The translations under genes were made by a program, and so were the position numbers. A stretch of DNA of 8,103 nucleotides from CAYHZL01 sp964361075 (GTDB taxonomy: Bacteria; Bacteroidota; Ignavibacteria; UBA10030; UBA8401), in NCBI GenBank assembly GCA_964361075.1, contig CAYHZL010000164.1, positions 1 through 8,103 of the forward strand, given 5' to 3'. Of the stretch, positions 1 through 5,120 are shown piece by piece. The notes under the pieces are model-generated. The model had not been told where the DNA came from, did no database searches, and was given only the letters and a program-made list of their open reading frames with translations. The first letter of the stretch is position 1, and each line of letters begins with the position of its first letter.

Positions 1-831
1 ACGCACAACACTTGAAAGAAGTGTCGCAACGGTGTTACGAAGTTCAGTTTTATTTCCGCTTTGTTCATAGATTGTCATCAATCCCCACAAGAACGAACGG
101 TTATCCGAATATTGCGCTACAACCGACTTTGCTATTTCTTCTGCCTGAATATATTTTTTTTCTTCGATGTAAATCAGCATTAAACTATTTTTTGCAACAA
201 AGGTTTCGTACGTGCCCGAAGAAATTGTTGAAAGAATCAGCCGCTTCCCTTCTTCTCTTTTATCACTGACAAACGGAATCCAAGAAAGTACACTGCGCCA
301 ATAATAGTACGTGCCAAGTCCATTCATTGCATCATAAAATTTTGGATTCAGTTCCAAACATCGCTCAAACATTTTTGCTGAAGAAATTCCATGCGAAATA
401 CTGCTCAACCAATTTCCGGTCTCTGATGAATTAAACGAACGATACGCCAAAGCCGTTCCTGCAAAATAATATCCCCAATCAGCGGTTGATTTATTTTCAA
501 TCATACTTTCAGTGAGTGATTGAGCTATTGTGAGAAGCGAATCGTATTGATGCTCTTCAAAATGTTGTTGGTAATCCGAAAATTCTGCCTGCAACACGCC
601 CGCAAAATAAATGTAACCGACGGGATGTGTTGGGTAATTCTTCATTACAGAGTTGAAAATATTTTTAGCGGAATTGTAATCTTGTTTCAACGTGTAATCA
701 ATTCCCGAAAGAATTGCTGCATGAAGTTTCTCGTCGGAAAGTTTCTGTGCTAGTGAAGTTAAAAAAATAAATGACAGAGAGAGAAAGACATGAAAAAAAA
801 ATTTAATTACACTTCGTAATTCACAATTCAT
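1..831 (-). CDS. Secreted TPR-repeat protein, 3' end beyond the left edge
   Basis: An open frame of 277 codons runs from an ATG at 831 to the first base of the window without a stop, so the C-terminus is missing. Residues 1-28 look like a signal peptide: short basic start (R6, K10), hydrophobic stretch about 11-27, likely cleavage after SLA28. The rest is alpha-helical and TPR-like: about 36-69 (YNSAKNIFNSVMKNYP), 145-178 (SAKMFERCLELNPKFYDA), and further repeats about 210-277. The segment GLGTYYYWRS followed by WIPFVSDKREEGKR (171-197) resembles a family of uncharacterised exported TPR proteins that I associate with FCB bacteria. It probably acts in the periplasm or at the outer membrane as a protein-interaction scaffold; no enzyme motif is seen. 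It starts 22 bp after the upp stop and is probably co-transcribed. The start is uncertain: no Shine-Dalgarno, the ATG sits inside an AATTCAN tandem repeat, and a run of nine T follows in the signal-peptide codons. The reading frame itself is secure. Confidence 0.85.
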   Translation of the reverse strand, partial: MNCELRSVIKFFFHVFLSLSFIFLTSLAQKLSDEKLHAAILSGIDYTLKQDYNSAKNIFNSVMKNYPTHPVGYIYFAGVLQAEFSDYQQHFEEHQYDSLLTIAQSLTESMIENKSTADWGYYFAGTALAYRSFNSSETGNWLSSISHGISSAKMFERCLELNPKFYDAMNGLGTYYYWRSVLSWIPFVSDKREEGKRLILSTISSGTYETFVAKNSLMLIYIEEKKYIQAEEIAKSVVAQYSDNRSFLWGLMTIYEQSGNKTELRNTVATLLSSVVR

Positions 832-851
832 AATTCAAAATTATAATTCAC
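818..851. repeat. AATTCAN heptamer tandem repeat at the TPR gene start
   Basis: On the plus strand the units are AATTCAC, AATTCAT, AATTCAA, a degenerate AATTAT, and AATTCAC, filling nearly all the upp-TPR gap and the first codons of the TPR gene. On the minus strand the complete units begin GTG, ATG or TTG; only the ATG at 831 is in frame with the long reading frame. Change in unit number would alter start spacing or frame. Such AT-rich repeats also occur as simple low-complexity sequence in many genomes. Confidence 0.7.
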
Positions 852-853
852 AA

Positions 854-1480
854 CTATTCCGTACCAAACACTCTATCACCGGCATCGCCAAGTCCCGGTA
901 AAATATATCCCTTCGCATTCAAGGCACGGTCAACAACTGCGCAGTAAATGTGAACGTCAGGATGTTTCTTCGCAACAATTTTTATTCCTGCAGGCGAGGC
1001 AACGAGACACACCATGCGTATATTTCTTGCACCTTTATTTTTTAAAAAAGTTAATGCAGTCTTTGCACTGCCGCCTGTTGCCAGCATCGGGTCTATTAGT
1101 AAAACTAAACTGTCAGAAAGATTTTTGGGAAACTTTGAATAATAATCTACAGGTTCCAATGTTTCTTCATCGCGGTACAACCCAACATGACCGACACGCG
1201 CTTCGGGAAGTACATTCATAAATCCTTCCACCATGCCAAGTCCTGCCCGCAACACCGGCACAATAACAATTTGATCTCGTAATTTAAATCCGTTTGTTTT
1301 TTCTAACGGAGTGTGCAGAGAAAATTTTTCTAATTCAAAATTTTTCGTTACTTCGAACGCCATCATGCCGGCAACACGCGAAAGCACCGAACGGAAGAGA
1401 TGATTTGGAGTATTTTTATCACGCAATATAGAAACATCTCGTTGAACGAGAGGATGGTTGATGATGGTAGCATTTTTCAT
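854..1480 (-). CDS. upp: Uracil phosphoribosyltransferase
   Basis: This cytoplasmic enzyme of pyrimidine salvage joins uracil to PRPP, giving UMP and pyrophosphate. The product is 208 residues, the usual length for bacterial UPRTase. The PRPP-binding loop is LLIDPMLATGGSA at about 127-139; RAGLGM is at 78-83; the uracil-binding C-terminal segment PGLGDAGDRVFGTE is at 195-208. The N-terminus MKNATIINHPLVQRD is typical. The frame stays open for 71 more codons upstream (to 1693), but those codons read through palindromic repeat DNA. The ATG at 1480 is chosen for family length and for a GAAAGG ribosome-binding site 7 bases upstream. It lies between the oxidoreductase and TPR genes in the same direction. 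A 561-bp repeat element now separates it from the oxidoreductase, so it may need its own promoter, though I see no convincing one. No uracil-responsive attenuator is visible. Confidence 0.97.
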   Translation of the reverse strand: MKNATIINHPLVQRDVSILRDKNTPNHLFRSVLSRVAGMMAFEVTKNFELEKFSLHTPLEKTNGFKLRDQIVIVPVLRAGLGMVEGFMNVLPEARVGHVGLYRDEETLEPVDYYSKFPKNLSDSLVLLIDPMLATGGSAKTALTFLKNKGARNIRMVCLVASPAGIKIVAKKHPDVHIYCAVVDRALNAKGYILPGLGDAGDRVFGTE

Positions 1481-1487
1481 ACGTGTG

Positions 1488-1493
1488 CCTTTC
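1488..1493 (-). promoter_or_regulatory. Ribosome-binding site of upp
   Basis: The minus strand reads GAAAGG seven bases before the ATG at 1480. It supports that start over the longer upstream frame, and it lies outside the inserted element, so it predates or survived the insertion. Confidence 0.7.
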
Positions 1494-1503
1494 GTTATTG
1501 TTA

Positions 1504-1512
1504 AAATTATTG
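1504..1512. repeat. Left flanking direct repeat (candidate target-site duplication)
   Basis: AAATTATTG directly precedes the left terminus of the element. The right terminus is followed by AAATTATTA (2074-2082), so eight of nine bases match. The sequence is AT-rich, so chance similarity is possible. Confidence 0.55.
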
Positions 1513-1528
1513 GTAACTGCTCAGCGTG
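1513..1528 (+). repeat. Left terminal inverted repeat of the element
   Basis: GTAACTGCTCAGCGTG, oriented inward. It matches the inverted copy at 2058-2073 in 15 of 16 bases and a third copy at 7952-7967 in 15 of 16 bases. It ends 32 bp upstream of the upp start codon. Confidence 0.75.
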
Positions 1529-1551
1529 TTTTTTGTCCCGATGGTCCGAAG

Positions 1552-1573
1552 TCCCGAAGGGATGGCTTCGCCA
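1552..1573. repeat. Tandem triloop hairpins, copy A
   Basis: Two adjacent 11-base palindromes: TCCCGAAGGGA (1552-1562) and TGGCTTCGCCA (1563-1573), each a 4-bp stem with a 3-base loop. Related pairs lie at 4810-4831 and 8025-8046; the first hairpin is identical in all three, while the second differs in sequence but keeps its pairing. Two more of the same style follow, CTCCTTCGGAG (1576-1586) and TGGCGTTGCCA (1602-1612). Confidence 0.75.
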
Positions 1574-1654
1574 TACTCCTTCGGAGGATGTTCCAAGTGA
1601 ATGGCGTTGCCACCCTCGGCATAATTTCAGTATTTCCAAAAAAACGAATCCCCC

Positions 1655-1680
1655 GTCCCGATTAAAAAGCGAATCGGGAC
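1655..1680. repeat. Hairpin with 9-bp perfect stem
   Basis: GTCCCGATT (1655-1663) pairs exactly with AATCGGGAC (1672-1680) around an 8-base loop. In the operon direction the nearest T-run is about ten bases beyond the stem, so it is a poor intrinsic terminator. Confidence 0.7.
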
Positions 1681-1681
1681 A

Positions 1682-1732
1682 CCCCATTTTCAAGGGGGAT
1701 TTCCTCGCTCTTATTCCCCCTTGAAAAGGGGG
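1682..1732. repeat. C/G-run inverted repeat
   Basis: TTTTCAAGGGGGA (1687-1699) and TCCCCCTTGAAAA (1715-1727) are perfect 13-bp inverted arms around a 15-base spacer. CCCC (1682-1685) and GGGG (1729-1732) extend the pairing beyond one mismatch. A further GGGGG lies at 1736-1740. Repeats of this 'CCCCCTTGAAAAGGGGG' style recur between genes in several FCB genomes as I recall, so it may be an independent short repeat inside the larger element. Confidence 0.75.
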
Positions 1733-1848
1733 TTAGGGGGATTAGTTGAATCAACAATAACATAGTTTCTGAGTAGCGCGTTCAGTACGCCTTCGGCGAA
1801 CTTTTCTCAAAAAGAGTAACTCACGATTATGAGTTACAAATAAAGAAC

Positions 1849-1963
1849 GATGCCGAAGGCATCATACATTTATAGAAAGAGAATTGAAAAACATATACGA
1901 CCCGTTCGGGTCGAACAACAAAACGAGAACCATTTGCTATAAACGTTACATCCCTTCGGGATG
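1849..1963. repeat. Three spaced short palindromes
   Basis: GATGCCGAAGGCATC (1849-1863), CGACCCGTTCGGGTCG (1898-1913) and CATCCCTTCGGGATG (1949-1963) are compact hairpins with 6-7 bp stems and very short loops. They share the TTC/GAA loop style seen elsewhere in the element. Confidence 0.7.
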
Positions 1964-1981
1964 AATAAAGGGTAGTTCCAA

Positions 1982-2026
1982 TCCGCCGCGGCGGACAAAA
2001 AGAGTAACTCATTCGCCGCGGCGAAT
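1982..2026. repeat. Paired GCCGCGGC perfect palindromes
   Basis: TCCGCCGCGGCGGA (1982-1995) and ATTCGCCGCGGCGAAT (2011-2026) are perfect palindromes with no loop, both centred on the SacII-type core CCGCGG. A third relative, TTCGCCGCGGCGAA, lies at 7984-7997 inside the second element. Loop-less palindromes fit a protein-binding site or inserted short repeat better than an RNA hairpin. Confidence 0.75.
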
Positions 2027-2057
2027 CAAAAAGTAACTCATGGCATGACTTTAAAGG

Positions 2058-2073
2058 CACGCTGAACAGTTAC
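2058..2073 (-). repeat. Right terminal inverted repeat of the element
   Basis: The minus strand reads GTAACTGTTCAGCGTG, one mismatch from the left terminus. It ends six bases beyond the oxidoreductase stop codon. Confidence 0.75.
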
Positions 2074-2082
2074 AAATTATTA
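2074..2082. repeat. Right flanking direct repeat (candidate target-site duplication)
   Basis: AAATTATTA, matching 1504-1512 in eight of nine bases. It contains the complement of the oxidoreductase TAA stop (2080-2082), so insertion would have happened exactly at the 3' end of that gene without changing its protein. Confidence 0.55.
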
Positions 2083-3438
2083 CAATTTCTTTTTCATTTG
2101 TATTCCGCTCATCGTTACGCCATCCCACAATGGAGAAAATGGCGGCGAATACACTAAGTCTAATTCAGCAATTTCATCAATGGTCAATCCATGTCGGATA
2201 GCAACGGCAAAAATATTTGCACGTGCGATAGCCCCTTCTCCACCAAGCAGACTTGCTCCAAGAATTTTTTTATTTTTTTTATCAGCAACAGTTGTGATTG
2301 AAATTTTTTTTACACCCGGCATCATACCGACTTGTGAAAGTGTCTGAATGGTGTTTGTAATCGGTTGAAAGTTTGCCGCCTGCGCTTCTCGTTCACTCAA
2401 TCCTGCTTGCGCTGCTTCCATTCCAAAAACACGAACGCCGATAGCTCGCAGCGTTCCTGAAAATTTTACGTTCCCTCCTGCTGCATTTTCTCCGGCAATC
2501 CAGCCGGTACGGCTTGCTGTAGTTGCTAACGATTGATACATCGGTTTATTCGTGATAATATTTTTTAACTCGCAGCAATCACCGGCAGCAAAAATATTAT
2601 CTGCACCAAGCGCGTTCATTTTTTCATTCACAAGAATACCGCCTGCTGTGCCGGTATGTATTCCTGATTCCTTCGCTAACAATGCATTCGGTTCAACGCC
2701 GATTGCAATAATAACAAGATCGGTTTCGATTGTGAGTTGTTTCGTACCAACAGCGACAACATTTTGTTTCGCACCAACACCGAACCATTCAACTGTTGTC
2801 TCTGGAATGAAGCGGACGTTGTTACGAACTATTTCTTCAACTAAAAGCTTTTGTTGTTCCTTGCCGAGGTTTGATAAAGGCAACAGTGATTTGCTGATCA
2901 GCGTAACATCAATACCGCGACGTGTTAACGCATCAATCATTTCTACGCCGATAAATCCGGCACCAATGACAACCGCAGTGCGCGGTTTTTCTTCATCAAG
3001 ATATTTTTTTAAGGAACAGGCTTCGGCGAGAGATTTGATGTGAAAAACATTTCTGCATTGCTCTCCTTCGATAATAATTTTTTTTGAAGAATTTCCGGTG
3101 GCAAGAATAAGTTTGTCATATACTTCAATAGTTTTTTTCCCATCGCGAAGATTGTGAACAATAATTTCTTTTTTCTTCGAATGGATTTCTGAAACACGAT
3201 GAAGCGTTCGAACAGCAACATCTTTTTCTTTTTGAAATTGTTCGGGCGAATAGATAATCAGTGTTGATGCATCAGTAATTTCATTTCCGATAAAAAAAGG
3301 AATTTCACAAACGCCGTACGAGATATGTTCACCTTGTTCAAAAAGAACTACATCCGTGTCGGGGTTAACACGCTTTGCTTTTGCTGCGGCACTTGGTCCT
3401 GCAGCAACTCCACCGACTACGAGGATGCGTCGTTTCAT
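2080..3438 (-). CDS. FAD-dependent pyridine nucleotide-disulfide oxidoreductase, CoA-disulfide reductase / NADH oxidase type
   Basis: The 452-residue length fits single-cysteine FAD flavoenzymes that use NAD(P)H to reduce CoA disulfide, polysulfide or oxygen in the cytoplasm. The N-terminal FAD-binding Rossmann motif is LVVGGVAAGPSAAAKA (6-21). The lone redox cysteine C44 lies in SYGVCEIPFFIG (40-51), where CoA-disulfide reductase has its active cysteine. The NAD(P)H Rossmann motif is VVIGAGFIGVEM (156-167), and the second FAD contact is NIFAAGDC (281-288). The C-terminal dimer domain carries YSPPFSPLWD (430-439), typical of this branch. The tyrosine-rich YYPG segment I expect in CoA-disulfide reductases reads GMMPG (371-375), so the substrate may differ; NADH oxidase, NAD(P)H-sulfur reductase or persulfide reductase activity is possible. 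Its ATG overlaps the der stop as ATGA, implying translational coupling. A repeat element begins just past its stop. Family is certain, substrate is not. Confidence 0.93.
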   Translation of the reverse strand: MKRRILVVGGVAAGPSAAAKAKRVNPDTDVVLFEQGEHISYGVCEIPFFIGNEITDASTLIIYSPEQFQKEKDVAVRTLHRVSEIHSKKKEIIVHNLRDGKKTIEVYDKLILATGNSSKKIIIEGEQCRNVFHIKSLAEACSLKKYLDEEKPRTAVVIGAGFIGVEMIDALTRRGIDVTLISKSLLPLSNLGKEQQKLLVEEIVRNNVRFIPETTVEWFGVGAKQNVVAVGTKQLTIETDLVIIAIGVEPNALLAKESGIHTGTAGGILVNEKMNALGADNIFAAGDCCELKNIITNKPMYQSLATTASRTGWIAGENAAGGNVKFSGTLRAIGVRVFGMEAAQAGLSEREAQAANFQPITNTIQTLSQVGMMPGVKKISITTVADKKNKKILGASLLGGEGAIARANIFAVAIRHGLTIDEIAELDLVYSPPFSPLWDGVTMSGIQMKKKL

Positions 3439-4760
3439 TCGTCACGCTGCTTTCTTTTGCTTTTTAGTGCTATAGTAATCGGAACACCGATGAAGCCAAA
3501 GTGTTCGCGGATTTTATTTTCAAGGTAGCGTTTGTAAATATCTGAAACAAGCTGAGGCTGACTTGCAAAAAATGCAAACACAGGCGGTCCGGAACGCACT
3601 TGCGTAACGTAATTTATTTTAACATCCTTTCCTGTTTTTGTTGAAGGCGGATAATGAAGAATGTCTGCAAGCATCTTATCGTTCAATTCGCTTGTTACTA
3701 CACGTTTGAATCGTTCTTTATGTACATCTTTTGCAAGATCAATCAGTTTAAAAATTCGCTGCTTTGTTTTCGCTGAAATAAAAATTACAGGAATATAATC
3801 GTACGCGCGAAGTTTTGAGCGGAGAATTTTTTCATACTCGGTTGCAGTCTGCGTATCCTTTTCAATCGCATCCCACTTGTTAATGCCGATAACAACACCG
3901 CGATTTTTTTCTACAGCGGTTTGAATAATTCGCAAATCTTGTTTTTCAATCGGCAAGGTTGCATCTAAAAGTATAACGGCAACATTGCACCGTTCGATGC
4001 TTTTCAGTGTTCGCAATGTGGAATAAAAATCTATGCTTTCTTTAATTCTACTTTTGCGCATCAAGCCGGCTGTGTCAATCAAAATTATTTCTTCACCAAA
4101 TTGTTTCAGGAATGTATCAATCGGATCGCGCGTTGTGCCGGCAATCGGTGTTACGATGGTGCGTTCTTCGCCGATGATGGCATTCACAAAAGATGATTTG
4201 CCGACGTTCGGTTTTCCGATGACGGCAAGTTTTAATCGCATATCAGCGCTGGCGTCTTCTTCTTCACCTGGAATATCTTCTGTCAGTTCATCAAGAAAAT
4301 CGCCAATCTTTCTTCCACCCAATGCAGAAATTGAATACGGATCGCCAAGCCCAAGTTTATGAAACTGCGCACTGTTCGCTTCATGTTTATCGCTGTCAAT
4401 TTTATTTACGATAAGGAAGACAGGTTTATTTGACTTACGGAGAATCTGCGCAATATCGTTATCAATATGTGTGAGACCTTCGATACCATCAACACAAAAA
4501 ATAATTTTATCAGCTTCGGTGATGGCAATCTGCGATTGCTCGCGAATTGCTTTTTCAAAAACTTCTTCCGACTGCGGAACAAATCCGCCAGTATCGACAA
4601 GCATAAAAGATTTTCCGCACCATTCAGCACTTGCATAATGACGATCACGCGTAACACCAGGTTCGTTATGCACGATTGCGTTTTGTGAACCGATAATTCT
4701 GTTGAAGAGTGTGGACTTTCCGACGTTGGGACGACCAACAATTGCGATAAGATTATTCAT
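3435..4760 (-). CDS. der: Ribosome-assembly GTPase Der (EngA), two tandem G domains
   Basis: Der is an essential cytoplasmic GTPase that acts in assembly of the 50S ribosomal subunit. The 441-residue product has the full architecture. G domain 1 shows GRPNVGKS (9-16), PGVTRD (34-39), DTGG (56-59), NKID (119-122) and SAL (145-147). An acidic linker follows (GEEEDASAD, 165-173). G domain 2 shows GKPNVGKS (182-189), AGTTRD (207-212), DTAG (229-232), NKWD (294-297) and SAK (329-331). A KH-like RNA-binding domain fills about 350-441 and ends in a basic tail (KSKRKQR). No key residue is missing. It is the first gene of the four-gene run, and its stop overlaps the oxidoreductase start by 4 bases. 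No Shine-Dalgarno precedes the ATG, and no convincing promoter is recognised upstream; a tandem hairpin lies 50-71 bases before the start, possibly in its leader. Confidence 0.98.
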   Translation of the reverse strand: MNNLIAIVGRPNVGKSTLFNRIIGSQNAIVHNEPGVTRDRHYASAEWCGKSFMLVDTGGFVPQSEEVFEKAIREQSQIAITEADKIIFCVDGIEGLTHIDNDIAQILRKSNKPVFLIVNKIDSDKHEANSAQFHKLGLGDPYSISALGGRKIGDFLDELTEDIPGEEEDASADMRLKLAVIGKPNVGKSSFVNAIIGEERTIVTPIAGTTRDPIDTFLKQFGEEIILIDTAGLMRKSRIKESIDFYSTLRTLKSIERCNVAVILLDATLPIEKQDLRIIQTAVEKNRGVVIGINKWDAIEKDTQTATEYEKILRSKLRAYDYIPVIFISAKTKQRIFKLIDLAKDVHKERFKRVVTSELNDKMLADILHYPPSTKTGKDVKINYVTQVRSGPPVFAFFASQPQLVSDIYKRYLENKIREHFGFIGVPITIALKSKRKQRDE

Positions 4761-4809
4761 TGAAAATTTTTGATTGATTTCAACATTGCACGATTATGAG
4801 CGAAGCCAT

Positions 4810-4831
4810 TCCCGAAGGGATCCCTTTGGGA
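4810..4831. repeat. Tandem triloop hairpins, copy B
   Basis: TCCCGAAGGGA (4810-4820) followed directly by TCCCTTTGGGA (4821-4831), with a smaller CACTTCGTG (4832-4840) next to it. The centre, AAGGGATCCCTT, is a perfect palindrome, so the two hairpins could instead fold into one 20-base palindrome with a single mismatch. It lies upstream of der, outside any recognised element ends. Confidence 0.75.
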
Positions 4832-4959
4832 CACTTCGTGACAAGATTGAGTGAAAGAAATGTTTTATTTTTGTTGCATAGTATAAAATAGACAAAAACG
4901 GAGTGAGTATCAATGAATGATGAACAAACACAGTCTCTTAATTTGAAATTAAATTATCT

Positions 4960-5023
4960 CGTCATGCTGACGAATGTCAGCATCTTTACCTGTTTAAGAT
5001 GCCGAACCGAGTTCGGCATGACG
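4960..5023. repeat. GTCATGC...GCATGAC inverted repeat, Bacteroidota REP-like
   Basis: Two hairpins stand side by side: ATGCTGAC-gaat-GTCAGCAT (4964-4983) and ATGCCGAAC-cga-GTTCGGCAT (4999-5019). The outer arms CGTCATGCTGA (4960-4970) and TCGGCATGACG (5013-5023) also pair with one mismatch, and CATCTT (4981-4986) pairs with AAGATG (4996-5001), so the whole 64 bases can fold as one long imperfect hairpin. Repeats of the form GTCATGCTGAA...CAGCATCT are common between genes in Bacteroidota and relatives. It lies downstream of the receptor terminator and upstream of der. Confidence 0.8.
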
Positions 5024-5068
5024 TTACTTCTTAAATTAAAACACTATCTGTTGGAAGGATTTAAAATA

Positions 5069-5099
5069 CAAACGCTCCTCTGTCTGAGAAGAGCGTTTG
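5069..5099 (-). terminator. Rho-independent-type terminator of the TonB receptor gene
   Basis: CAAACGCTC (5069-5077) pairs exactly with GAGCGTTTG (5091-5099), and a few more pairs form beyond one mismatch. In the direction of the receptor gene the hairpin starts 21 bases after the stop and is followed by TATTTT, a short U-rich tail. The A-rich sequence on the other side (5100-5117) would also give a tract for plus-strand transcripts in theory, but no plus-strand gene is nearby. Confidence 0.75.
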
Positions 5100-5120
5100 A
5101 TAATAAATAAAAAAATATTG

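Larger units (their letters stand above)
1808..2040. repeat. Three interspersed CAAAAAGAGTAACTCA repeats, each after a palindrome
   Basis: CAAAAAGAGTAACTCA is found exactly at 1808-1823 and 1996-2011, and without the GA as CAAAAAGTAACTCA at 2027-2040. Each copy follows a GC-rich palindrome: CGCCTTCGGCG (1788-1798, ten bases before), TCCGCCGCGGCGGA (1982-1995, adjacent) and ATTCGCCGCGGCGAAT (2011-2026, adjacent). The first copy also forms a hairpin with TGAGTTAC at 1830-1837. The GTAACTCA core resembles the element terminus (GTAACT.yTCA), which may mean the interior grew from duplicated ends. Confidence 0.65.
1513..2073. mobile_element. Candidate 561-bp non-autonomous (MITE-like) element between the oxidoreductase gene and upp
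   Basis: The ends are inverted repeats: GTAACTGCTCAGCGTG at 1513-1528 and CACGCTGAACAGTTAC at 2058-2073, matching in 15 of 16 positions. Outside them lies the direct repeat AAATTATT (1504-1511 and 2074-2081, with one extra G on the left). The interior holds at least a dozen short palindromes and no convincing gene; a 77-codon frame at 1827-2060 is palindrome-derived. Removing the element and one flanking repeat leaves 29 bp between the oxidoreductase stop and the upp ATG, typical of an operon. Termini starting GTAA and an 8-bp duplication resemble what I recall of the IS66 family, so mobilisation by an IS66-type transposase elsewhere is one possibility; no transposase is in the window. Several hairpins could affect read-through or message stability, but none has the T-run of a standard terminator in the operon direction. 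The interior may itself be an accumulation of smaller repeats. Confidence 0.65.
4761..5120. other. Non-coding interval between der and the TonB receptor gene
   Basis: This 360-bp gap holds, from right to left, the receptor's terminator hairpin, a long imperfect inverted repeat (4960-5023), an AT-rich stretch (about 4845-4959), and tandem hairpin copy B (4810-4831). The promoter of the der run should lie here. I looked for sigma-70-like and Bacteroidota-type (TTG / TAnnTTTG) boxes and saw none with good spacing. The 65-codon plus-strand frame at 4913-5110 runs through the inverted repeat and the terminator and is not a gene. Confidence 0.6.

Noticed and set aside
12..753. Plus-strand frames at 12-269 and 520-753
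   Set aside because: They are antisense to the continuous 277-codon TPR frame, which has a signal peptide and repeat structure.
1481..1693. 71-codon in-frame upstream extension of upp
   Set aside because: It translates palindromic repeat DNA, exceeds the family length of about 208 residues, and a ribosome-binding site sits right before the ATG at 1480.
1808..2040. CRISPR-like repeat array
   Set aside because: Only three copies, irregular spacing (188 and 31 bases), repeats too short, and no cas gene.
1827..2060. Minus-strand 77-codon frame inside the element
   Set aside because: Its codons run through at least five palindromes and the CAAAAAGAGTAACTCA repeat, it has no recognisable domain and no ribosome-binding site.
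1513..2073. Integron attC site or gene cassette
   Set aside because: No recognisable RYYYAAC/GTTRRRY core pair in the right arrangement, no integrase, and no cassette gene.
4913..5110. Plus-strand 65-codon frame
   Set aside because: It reads across the inverted repeat and the terminator hairpin; no domain or conserved composition is apparent.
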